A stretch of DNA of 64,000 nt, taken from positions 24,069,752 to 24,133,751 of the forward strand of contig CALNVZ010002974.1 in NCBI GenBank assembly GCA_940671915.1. The letters are read 5' to 3'. Under the pieces are notes generated by a model. That model did not search any database, was not told the DNA's origin, and worked only from the letters and a program-made list of their open reading frames with translations. Below, in pieces: positions 39,331 to 51,000 of the stretch. Position 1 is the first letter of the stretch, and each line of letters starts with the position of its first letter. The stretch comes from Paracentrotus lividus (lineage: Eukaryota; Echinodermata; Echinoidea; Camarodonta; Echinidae). Made by a program: the position numbers and the translations under genes.

Positions 39331-40071
39331 CCTTATTCTTCGTCATGATAATAAATTAAATAAATACATATTCCTAATCATTAAACACATAAGACATGCA
39401 ATCTTAATATGATGCTCTCAAAGTTGGGTTTTACTCTTTCTTGGGACGCGGTGTATAAGAGACAAGACGGAGTATTCGGAATGCAATCAAATGCGCAAAC
39501 CCCGCTTTTGTCATCTTGCATAAAGGATGTCATACCGGGATACATAGTTCTTTTTTTTTTCATACCAAGGTTTATTGTGTCAAATAATGTGTCATGTGCA
39601 ATACATTGCTGATATAAAAAGAACTAAAATAACCTAGCCCAGCCTTTATTATTAGTCAAATCAAATGCCTGTCGGCCCCCTAAGCCTCGCCTGTATACAT
39701 TTCTCTAAAAGCGCTAGACTGGTTGGCTGATAACTGACACCTATACGTTCTCCGCTGTGGCCACTCCACATCATTATACAAGGCAATCACTCGATGTCAA
39801 AGTTGCATTAAGAAACAGATTGGCTGAGGTTTTGGGGCACTCGAAGTGTTTTCCTCGTTCATCATGATGGGCGTGAGCACTGGCGTAAATCCGTAAAGAA
39901 TCTTTTCATCGGGAGGGGGGGATATTACATAGTAATATAAAGCGCTATCCCCCCCCCTGAAGAATAAAATCGCACATGGATTTACACCAGCAGCAGTGGG
40001 TGTGGCCACGGCGATCTTCGGATCTGACTTGTAAGACTTTTCTTTGGTGGTGTGACCTCAAGAGCAAAAGT
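39331..40071. other. Unassigned DNA
   Basis: No feature is supported apart from short G and C runs near 39915 and 39950, with an inverted repeat of ATCCGTAAAGA/GGATTTACACC type words around them (about 39880-39990) that hints at another small foldback element. Confidence 0.4.
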
Positions 40072-40640
40072 GTTTAATTACCCATCCACTTGACATTGCA
40101 ACTCTCCGACAAAAGAATCATTATTTTTATTGAGTTTGATGCCTCGAGCCGTGGTCTAAAACTTGGCCCCATGTCCCCTTTGTCCCATTTTCCACAAAAG
40201 AATGATTACTCAGCCATCCATTGACCATGTATAAATAAATAATGATTATCATTGGAAAGATGGAGATGGTACTTTGAACGTGTATACTCAATTTTTGTAT
40301 AAATAAAACAATCTTCACAACTTTTGAAAAATAAATTTGTATGCGTTTAATTACCTCATCCACTTGACATTTGCAAACTCTCCCGACAAAGAATCATTCA
40401 TTTTATTGAGTTTGATTGCTCGAAACCCGTGTTCGAAACTACCGTTGCACCCATGTCCCCTTTGTCCACATTTTCAAAAGAATGATTAGCTCAGCCAATC
40501 CATGACCATGTATAATAGAATAAGATATCATTGGAAAGAGGAGATGGATTTAACGTGGTTACTACTCAATTGGGCTGTAAAAATAAAACAATTCTCACAG
40601 ACTTTTGTAATATAAATGTCTGTATGAGCGTTTGATTTTT
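40072..40640 (+). repeat. 273-bp tandem duplication
   Basis: Unit 1 (40072-40344) and unit 2 (40345 to about 40640) share GTTTAATTACC, ATCCACTTGACAT, CATGTCCCCTTTGTCC, GACCATGTATAA and the ending TAAAACAATTCTCACA. The units differ by many single-base insertions and deletions rather than substitutions, an unusual pattern that may reflect assembly or sequencing error. A GAGACG-type fragment follows at 40668-40735. Confidence 0.8.
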
Positions 40641-41051
40641 GATTACGCATTGTATAGGCTAAGGGGTGTATTCTCCACTTCGGGAGACGTCTTCCGCGAC
40701 GGAATCGTCCCTCAGAGTGTGACCTTCTCCTAATTGTTCCTCATATATCTTTCATTCAAGGAGTTTCTCCTGTTATCACCTTCTCCCTATTACCGTTTCA
40801 CAATTCCTTAATCTGATCATTCTTGTACTTTGGTTTCCTGTCCATATTGGATCTCCCAGCTATTTTATATTACTCTCTTTCCGCCTTTTCTCTATCACAT
40901 GACTTTCCTACTGTTTGTCTCTATTGGCTAACTCCTTCATGAATATTTAGTGGGTAAACTGGCATAGAATTTTATCTTTGTTATTCATAGTAAATATGTG
41001 AATATTCATTTGGTCATGCTCTTTGACAAGTAAATATATCATGATTAAAAC

Positions 41052-41318
41052 AGAGATGCCAACCCTACGGAATAATTATAAAATTAGAAATTAGAACGCA
41101 AATAATCAAAATATTTTAGACAGCTGAATCACATGACTTCTAACAAGAGAAAGCACGAATAATAACTTTTACTCTGTCATTCAATTTTGGGAATGCATTC
41201 AAATCAAAAGATTTGTTTCTCTTGCGACCGAGACATTTTGTTTCAGCTGTTTCAACTATTTGTGTTATTCACTTTCTAATTTCTAATGTTATAGTTATTC
41301 CGTAGGGTTGGCATCTCT
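41052..41318. mobile_element. Inverted-repeat MITE, 267 bp
   Basis: The end AGAGATGCCAACCCTACGGA, then ATAA, is mirrored by TTATTCCGTAGGGTTGGCATCTCT. Inside, AAATTAGAAATTAGAA and TTTCTAATTTCTAAT, and CAGCTGAATCACATGAC with GACATTTTGTTTCAGCTG, extend the symmetry. There is no coding capacity. Confidence 0.85.
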
Positions 41319-41329
41319 ATTAAAAGAGG

Positions 41330-43270
41330 GGCATAGCTAGCTCACGTATGTTCCTCGCCTATTCGTTGCGTGTTCGCTTGGTGGGCAAAGTGGGTGGAGC
41401 TAGTTGTTATGGGCAACGAATCGTTCGTTAAGCGTTCTTTTCATGTTTTTCTCATCCTGTTAAATGAGTCTGACTGCAATATTCGTAGAAAATCCCACTG
41501 AAAATACTTAAATGAACTGGACAAAACGGGAATAAACCCTCTCCTTTGTGATATTGATGTAGTCAAAGTAAACGCAAATTACATTCAAACAATTGGGAAG
41601 AATTCTATTGTATTCAGTATGTTTATGCAATTTGAAATGCATCATCAAAATGATCACAAAATATAGAAATTATGTACAGGTTTTGTAAATTTTAAACTTT
41701 TTCATATCTGGTATATTTTTAATAGTTTGATAAATGTTTATTGACAAGAAAATTAGATAGTTTTCTGAACTGATGCCGTTGTATTGCTTCAGAAGTGTTT
41801 ATAGTTTTTTTGACTTGTGGACAAGCCGTTGAATCAGGTGAAAAATCTTTCCGCTTTTTTACTTATTTGTTCGTAAACATGTATAGATTGAGTCGGCATG
41901 TCAGTTGTTTTATTTTTCATTTTTATTGTAAAATCAATCAATGGAGATGAAAATTGGCGAGTGTGAAATACAGTGTATGTCTATGTTTCGTAGGTATCAT
42001 TGCTGCTGAAAAGAGAAACTGGAGTTCATATTTCAGAAAAAATCGCCAAAGTAATAAATGCCTATCGTACCGTGCGCCGCGTCTTTTGGCGCCCAGCTAC
42101 GGGCGCCTAAGACATTAGTCCCATTTTCGGTATTATGTAATATTTCACAACGTACGATGATTGACTTATTGCTTGTTAGTAGTGTTTCTTCTAATGATGT
42201 ATGACATGATAGCGAATATGCAGTTTACTATTAATACAGATGCTCGGAGATGCCCAACGCATAGGATAGCTAGCAACAATTTTTAAAGGTTTAAAGCCCG
42301 GTTTAATGTTGAATGAAAATCATTCGAAATTATGCTGGCAACATGCTCCACCAAACCCCGTTTACGAAAGACAGCCACGGGCCAAGCCACGGGAGCTGGT
42401 CAGTCATAGCGATAAATCACAAGATCAAGGGTTTCATCTCAGTCCGCCTTCTCCTGGCCAAATGTCGGCATTCAATATCGAATGGGACTGATTATCTGGG
42501 CCGAAAAGACGTGGCGCGATGATAAATATCGTTCACAACACTCATATTATAATTCGGCAACTTTTTTTCATGAAATATGAACCAAGTTTTCCTCTTTTTC
42601 AGGCAGCATTGACTGCCTACGAAACATAGACATACACTGTATTTCCACACTACCCAAATTTTCATCTCCAATGATTGATTTTACAAATAAAAATGAAAAA
42701 ATAAACAACTGACATGCCGATAAACCTATAATGTTACGAAAAATAAGTAAAAAGGGAAAGATTTTTACCTGATTTCAACCGCTTTGTCCACAAGTCAAAA
42801 AAAACTCATAATAATCTAAGCGAAACAACGGGCATCAGTTAAGAAAACTTCTAATTCATTGTCATAACATTTTCACAAACTATTAAAAAAAGTACAGATT
42901 ATTGAAAGTAAATTTTAACCAAACCTAGTACATAACATTTCCTATATTGATGATCATTTTGATGCTGCTTTCAAATAGTGCATAAAACTGAATAAAAATC
43001 TCCAATTGTTTGATGAATTGGTTTAGTTTGATACTCAATATCAAAAGGAGAGGTGTATATTGTCACCGTTTTGCCAGATTTTGAGTATTCAGTGGATTGT
43101 TAGAATGAACTGCATGTCAGACTCATTTTACATCATAGCATCGAGGAAGAGAATCAGAGAAAGAGTATAACGAAGAGCGCGCTATTCTGCTTAGCCATAA
43201 CAAACTATCTCGCAACCCACTTTGCCCCACCAAAATCACGAGAGAAACATACTGAGGCTATGAGCGAGGC
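41330..43270. mobile_element. 1.9-kb foldback (long inverted repeat with loop)
   Basis: The left arm (about 41330-42040) and right arm (about 42570-43270) mirror each other. Examples are GGTGGGCAAAGTGGGT at 41380 with ACCCACTTTGCCCCACC at 43215, GACATACACTGTATTTCCAC at 42630 with GTGAAATACAGTGTATGTCT at 41963, and CGGCATGTCAGTTGTTT at 41894 with AACAACTGACATGCCG at 42703. The unpaired centre (about 42040-42570) includes GGCGCCCAGCTACGGGCGCC. The arms are diverged, so it is not recent. No transposase is visible. It ends about 100 bp upstream of the duplicated lectin segment. Confidence 0.8.
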
Positions 43271-43445
43271 AGATAGATCTATACTATTCACTCGGAGACG
43301 TGGGTGAGTGAGAGTATACATAGAGGGTTGTCAATAACACCTCCCACCACTGAATATAATATCACATCTTCACAGTACAGTTCGTGTTTGCGGTCTCTCG
43401 ACTTCCAGTGATTCCTTTTCAAATCAGTATCCAGTTTTCACACAG

Positions 43446-45034
43446 ATGGCTCTGTCGAAGCAAACTGCGTGGCTTTTATGCTGTCTGGTATTTATCATGG
43501 TCAACCTGCCATGCCTGCTCGTCGACATGGTCGAGACCCCGCGGCGGAGCGGGGTGCGGAGAGGGGGAGTGCACTGGAGAGGAGCGAAGGATCACATAGC
43601 TCAACGAGCGGCGGGGCAGGCGTTGCGCCAGCCTAGGATCTCTACAAGCATCATTGTTACAGGTTATGGGTGTATACTGCAACGCGTGACTGAGCGAGGG
43701 AGGAGGGGGGGAGAGGGGGGGGGGGGGTGGCGTCGAACTGCGTTTGAATTATTTATTGTTATTATTATATTTTTATATCAGTATTATTTTTATACGTATT
43801 ATTAGTTATGTTGGGTTATTATGATGAGACAATGTCTGAATAGCTGATTGAACATAGCAGATCCACTCAATGAGGGACCGTATTTAGCACACTATTGTAA
43901 ACTTATGTTATTAGATTTTTAGGGACATTCATACTATATATATCATCACTGGAGGTCTATTATTTATTATGTGAAGTTCTTGTTAAGGAGGCGGCCAGAT
44001 TGGGGGTTTTAGAGCAGCGGGGGGACAACAAAAGAATACTAAAATGTTCATTATACTTCCTTGTTTGGTATCCCTCTACAAGTGTGTTCCTAAAAAAAAA
44101 GTAACCTAAAGTTCAAAAGGTCAGTCATTTCAAAAAGTACATGGCTTATTCTTGTGATTTGTTTACTGAAATATATATATATATATTATATATACCTCAT
44201 TTTAAGAAATCTTTAATAAATCCTTATCTTCTGATTGGTTGAAAGTGCAGTCATAATCTGACCTATGGCCGCCATATACATTTTTTCCCGTTTTACCGGT
44301 CAATAGAACATTTTTACAGTACTTTTTGCCCATGGGCATAGTGGCGATCTCCCATTTGTTTACGTGCAAGGCTGCCTGCGGCAATGCGCTTTATTTCAGA
44401 TACCATAATTTGGCGGCGCGATTTGGTCGATAATTTTAGACAACTCGTCCGTTATAGCGTCAACGCGCGTGCGCGCAGCGTAGACAAAATTCCCTTTCGT
44501 CGCGCTAGAACGGATCCCAGATTTCTAGTTGAGGCGTTTAAGCCTGAAATTCCGATTGACGATGTTGATCTAAAACAAGCAATTTTTAGAGGTTAATCTG
44601 GAGGGTGGCTTCCTCGCATTTTGTAAGTAAAATGCAAAATGTGTTTGCGCCTGGCATGTGGGTGAAGCATGCCATTGTGGCCTGCAGAGCCAGAGGCTCG
44701 ACTGACTTAACTTTGTTTTCATGACTCTAGGCTAGTCTAGTTAGATTCTAACGTTAGGCCTATTTTAGAACTCTAACTTAGATCGTAAGACTTCACTTAA
44801 ACTAATAGTTCCTAGGTCAAAATTAGACCATGGTGTTTTGTTTTTTATATTCGGCATATAAAATAATATATTGACTGCTTTTTTTTCGGGACATGGTCGT
44901 TTCTAAGACTGCTCTCCGGAATCTCCGAATCTGCCATAACCCGCGACCTGCGGTCTTGGGTTATAGCAAGATGCGGAGATTCCCTTGAGCAGGAATCTAG
45001 AAACGACCAATGTCCCTCAAAGCAGTCAATATAC

Positions 45035-45076
<42 letters not shown>

Positions 45077-48000
45077 TGCGCCCAAAAAGAACTATAACAC
45101 TTTTTAAGTAGCTACCAAATAGAAAAATATATTATTATTGGGGAAAAGGTTTATAAATATATTAAGCTCAATACAAAAAATTTCGAAAATAACGCATGCT
45201 TCAGTGATTAATGCCTACTTCTGTAAAGGACACAAAAATTACCCTGCGCAGGAATTCACTATTCATTTTGCACCTGGTTATGGAACGCCATGAATAAGTC
45301 AAATTAATGATGGAATCAATCGCCCAACAAAGACAAAAATAAACTGAAGTCAAGCAAAATTTAATGATATGAAAACAACACAGTTGAAACAGTACATTTT
45401 TGCATAATATTGATTGTTTTTCTAACCTTTGGTTTATTTTTACTTTGTTTGCTGATTTATTCCATCATTAATTTTGACTCCTTCATGGCGTTCCATAAAC
45501 AGGTGCAAAATGAATAGTGAATTCCTGCGCAGGGTAATTTTTGTGTCCTTTACAAAAGTGGGCATTACTCACTGAAGCATACGTTATTTTTGGAATTTTT
45601 GGTGTCATAATGATAGTTGAGGATATGAGCTTTATATACATTTAAACATTTTACCCAAGAATCTTATTATCTTTATTTGGTAGCCATTTCAAAAGTGTAT
45701 AGTTCTTTTTGGGACGCACTGTATATATATTACTGGGTTTTGTACCTTTCACATTCAAAGGACCATAACTCTGTGACCCGTGGCAATTTGGACGTAAGCA
45801 ATGTCTCAAATTAAAACTGATGAGTTACTTAATATTTTAGTAAAACATCACTAGAATAAACCATGTACTTATGAAATGATTGACCTTTGAACTTCAGTTA
45901 CCTTTTTATAGGAACACATTGTGTACCTGTCGACCCTGTTAAGTGTTAGCTGATTGGGGTGCAAAGGCCCCCGTAAGTCCTACCCCGGATCACTTACACT
46001 TATGCATGGTCAATTCTTAATTGACCTTGCACTGGGAAGTACCTTACTGCAGCAGTTTCCTTCCAATGGAAAGTCAATGCAGAAAAAGTAAAAATGGTGT
46101 CTTGAGAAGCTCGGCCCAGTCAAGGTGGCATTTCCAAAAAGGGTCTAAAAATTGTACTAAACAACATAAAAAATATCTAAATGAAGAATTATATTGCAAT
46201 GATACTATAGATTATCTTAATTTATTTTGAGGTAGGTTTAAAGCTGATTTCACTAATTATTATTGAGGAGTTTCCTCAGCAACAGAGAGGGCGACAGACA
46301 GCCATTTTTCAGTACAGCCTTATGTTGATTTGCAGCTGTATGTGACCCCGGATACGTTTCTTGGTATTGAATGAATAATTTGGGTTCACTATTGTGACGG
46401 CATATAAAACAGGGGCCACGGGAACAGGAGGAGGGGCGGGCTGGGTGCCTTTTCACTACACGTGTACTAAAACGCTAAAACGATTATCAGATAATGCTTT
46501 TTAGGCTGTTCAACCCCTCACTCTATTTCCAGAAACGTTCTGTAACCTCCGTTGAATAAAACAAGATCCCGATTCTGTTGTGAAATCTAGCAGTAACAGA
46601 TGACATTAAAGTATAAAGATATTTTTAAGGAGTCTTAATTCGATTCTTAAAATCAATATTTATTCTTACAAACGCTTTAACACCTTTCTTCCTTTTTTTT
46701 TTTTTTTTGTGGAACTTGTTTATTTGAATAAAAATGTTTTTCATTTTCAATTTCTTCTTGGCTTTCTCCTTCATTTTTTCCCTTTCTCATCCTTCCTCTC
46801 TTTCTTCTCTTTTCTCCTCCTCCCCGTTTTCGTCTTCTGAAACTTCACAGATTATTTAGCTACCAGAAGACGTGGCATGAGGCCGAGTCATTTTGCAGGA
46901 GTTTTGCAGTACCATCCATGGGCTACGATCAGGCGGAGAGAGAGAGCATTGGGCACCTCGTGTCAATCCATTCACGCGATGAGCATGATTTCATAACTAC
47001 TCTTTTCGATTCTTCTCGAATCAAAGAGGTAAATAATTTCTCTAGTTCATTAATTTCTTATATATTTTGTATTGAAAGACCCTGACTGGAATGGAATGAA
47101 ATAGCGAAATTAAATATCAAACGAAAGCTAACGAGCTACATAATACTTCAGTTTGAAGCGTTTTCATTGATTACGCAGAAAGTATTTTCTTCCGGAAGAT
47201 TCGAAATCGGGAGCTACGAAAATTATTCTTGATTTTCTCTCTCCTTCCAAACGGGCCTGAATAACTGCGTTTAATGACGTATGCCATTAGTGTGGAATGC
47301 GATAGCCGAATGGTGTGATTGAGTGTGCCCTTAGAAAGATTCGATTCCACAGATGGGCCTATTTTTGTGGAATCAAATCATACCTGACCGAATGCCAGAC
47401 AGCTTTATAATTCCACACGTTTGGCATGGCATCATCCACCCGCGCTATGAAATCAGAGGCATGTGGGGGGGGGGGGTAGCCTGGTTACGATAATATTTTT
47501 ATGAATACCGATATATAAAAAATTAAAAAAAATATATGTGTATTTATACTTACAGTTGACGCCAGAAGTTTACATACACCCAGGAAATTCAATGAAATTT
47601 GTGCACTTGCCAAGCATCATAGAATTTACTGTATGTTAAAAAAATATCTGTGCAAATATATGGCAAATTTGGTATCAAACAAATGAGTATATCTTGCTTT
47701 TTAGACACACTGACATGGCATCAGAAGCTGACTAGTATTTACATGTCATTTCCCCTCCCCCCAAAAAAAAAAACAAAACAAAACAACAAAAAAAACAACA
47801 CATTTCCGACGAATTTTTAAAAAGTATTGACCAAATCATTTCCTATTTGTGCCCGTTATTTCTCAACACAAACATTTCAGATAACCCTTTTTTGTTTTTA
47901 TGGTGACATAATCATGATAAAAATATAATATTAATCATAGATTTAACATTCATACGTTGCTAACAAACGATAAGGCAATATAATGACTAACAATGGCATA

Positions 48001-51000
48001 AATTTTGGGCAAATTTTATTTTTTTCTACAAAGAAAATTCCACTTAAGATATTCACTAGTGGTCAAAAGTTTGAGTACGCCTGCTGGCAGCTATGTTCAG
48101 ATTATTTTAATTGATTTTAAGTGCAAGAATTTCAGCCAAAACTTTGTTAGAGTACAAGAAACACATTGTGCAAACTTTATATTCTATAAACATCACATCA
48201 TGCCTCTTTAGAATTCAGAAATTGGTCAAAATATACAAAAAGTGCAAAAACTCGATATTGCACTAATTTATTCGATTTTTGAAGAAATGGGATATCTCTG
48301 TCAATAACAATCCTATCAATGTGAAATTTTGCAAGAACGTTGAGGAACATGTAAAATATCGCCCTGAAACGTTTGAAAGTATTTTGAAGTGATAATTTCT
48401 GAATTGTTGTTATTTTTGCAAATTAGGCATCTATTTTTACATATTTATCAATAATTTATCAAAAAATATTATAAAGCCAAATCTCTTTTAAAAAGTCGCT
48501 TAGTATAGTAATCAACAAAATTGTCGTAAAAATGTTAAGATTTCAATTGAATTATTGTGTATGCTTTTGTTTTATTATTTTCCTATGTCTTCTATTGTTG
48601 TTATAATGTATTTCTTACATTTTTGAAGTCTTTTTATGTTTCAGAAATGTATCTTGATATTTTTAAGACAACCAAGATGAGACTAAAGCCCAAGGCACAA
48701 TGAAACTGGAATAGAACAATGAGAAAAGTGAGAAAATTCATTTAGTGTACAAATAGGCAAAGGATGGAGAAAAAAAAGGAGAAAAAAGAGAAAGAGAAAA
48801 AAAAAGGGGGGAAAGGGAAAGAAGAAGAGACGGGGGAGGAAAGAGAGAGAGAGAAAAAAGGGGGAATAGGGGCGCAAAATTTACCTTAAACTGAGGGGCG
48901 CCATATAGGCGCCGATTCGATCTGAAATTTAGAGGGGCTCCAAATCGACCTCAAACCAAGGGGATTGATTTCAAATTATCGATCTCAAACTGAGGGCGCC
49001 AATTCGATTGAATCTAGGGGCGCCATATTGATCTCAAACTGAGGGCGCCAATTCGATTAAATATAGGGGCGCCAAATCGACATTAAACTAAGGGGGCGCC
49101 AATTCGATCTTTAATATAAGGGGCGCAAAATCGATCTTAAACTGAGGTGGCGCCAATTTGAGCTTAAATATACGGGCGCGCCAATTCGAGCTTAAATATA
49201 CGGGCGCGAAATTGAACTTAAAAGTAGGGGCGCCAAATTGACCTGAAACAGAAGGGGGCGCCAAATTGACCTGAAGAAAAAGGGGTACCAAATTGACCTT
49301 AAACTAAGGGGGGCGCCAAATTGAGCTTGAACGAATGGGGCGCCAAATTGACCTGAATCAGAGGGGGACGCGCCAAATTGACCTTAAACTTAGGAGCGCA
49401 ATATTGATCTTAAACTAAGGGGGTGCCAATTTGATCTTTGATTAAGGGGGCATCAAATCGACCTTAGAGGGCACCAATTTGAGCTTTAATGTAGGGGAGC
49501 CAAATCGATCTTACATTTAAGTGTGCCAGATTGACCTTAAACTCAGGGGCGCCAAATTGATCTTAAACCCAGGGGCGTCAAATTGACCTGAATCGAAGGG
49601 GGCAACAAATTATTCTTAAATTTTAAACTTCCATGCCTTCTGGTCTGTATATATAGAGCAAAATTTTTGCTTGCGCTTCGCGCTCGCATCATTTTTTCCA
49701 AGGAGATATTACATTACGTTTCTGAGGGAAGCACAAAAAAGCACTGTTTTCTGAACATTCGAATTCACCAAAATTTCCGCTCGCGCTTCGCGCTCGTCTT
49801 TCACCCTTTTACCAAAATATACATTATGGAGATTCCAACCACAAAAACATCAATTTAAATTGATTTAATTTAACATTACATTTTTTACATTTCCAGTTGA
49901 CCTGAAACTAAGGGGCACCAAATTGATCCTGAACATAGGGGCGCTGAAGTGATCTTAAACCTAGGGGTGCCAAATTGACCTCCAACATACATGCATGGCG
50001 CCAATTCAATCTAACATTTAGGGGGCGCAAAATCGACCTTACACTATTAAAGGGGATTCCAAATTGAGCTTAAACGTAAGAGGCCAAATTTATTGATCAA
50101 TTTAGGGAGGGGCGCAGAAATGACTTGAAACTGACGGGGCGACGTATTGGTCTTTTAATTACGGAAGCCAAATTGATCTTAAACTTCCATGTATTTTTGT
50201 CTCTATACAATTAGTGAAAATAGTGCAAAATCACATCAGTTCCCCCCCCCCCAAAAAAAAAAAAAAAAAATCCTCATTTTCTAAATTGCCCCGTTTTCAG
50301 ATTATTCGAATATATCAAATTTACGCTCATGCTTCGCGCTCGACTATTTTTTATTTTATTTTCTTGTACCCAGATTATATATTATGAGGATTTTGACCAC
50401 CAAAACATTAATATTTACATTTGTTAGATGTCACGTTAAATGATGGACAAATTTCACATGATTTTAAATGCAAGAAATCGAGAAGAATAAATAGGGCATC
50501 ATTTTTTCCGGAGAGTTATTACATTGTGTTCTAGTTTATTCGTAAAGAAAAAAAAATTCCCGCCTATTCATTTAGGGTTATCCTTTTAGGAGTAAGTTAC
50601 AATGGCTTATACTTTAAAATCGTTTTGATGTACAAATTACAGGTCCCGTTCATTTGATATTCTGATGAGGGCTGAAGAAAATTTAAACCCCTAAGTGCTT
50701 AAAATTCTTGCTTTCTGGTCGTCAAGTATAGATACGCGCCTGAAGATTTCTGAAGATAAGTAAGTTTTCTTATAGTTGGCAATGTACCAATCTTATTGCA
50801 CTTCTATAGGTTTGTGTAAACTTATGGCCTCAACTGTATATGTTGTGTATGCTTAAATTTGTGATCTTAAAGTGCATGTCTTCTTGTTGATATTTTCGGG
50901 ACCGGGCAGTGCAGAAACTGTTAGAGCCTACTACATAACATAATTTAATAAAGAGCTGGGGTAGTGAGCATTCCTAGTGAGTGGATCATAATTTGCTGAC

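Larger units (their letters stand above)
44079..45923. mobile_element. Tc1/mariner-type element in copy-1 intron, 1845 bp
   Basis: The left end CAAGTGTGTTCCTAAAAA and right end TATAGGAACACATTGTG are inverted repeats. Pairing continues through GTTCAAAAGGTCAGTCATTT and its counterpart AAATGATTGACCTTTGAAC. TA flanks both sides, and copy 2 has the uninserted site (CCCTTTTTACCTGTCG near 56818). The interior includes a GC-rich stretch with a 70-codon frame at 44384-44596 that matches nothing I recognise, a hairpin (44867-45033) and a nested MITE. No DDE transposase is evident. Confidence 0.8.

Noticed and set aside
44384-44596. 70-codon frame in GC-rich sequence
   Set aside because: It lies within the Tc1/mariner-type element at 44079-45923 and shows no transposase motif. 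It may be a relic, but no function can be supported.
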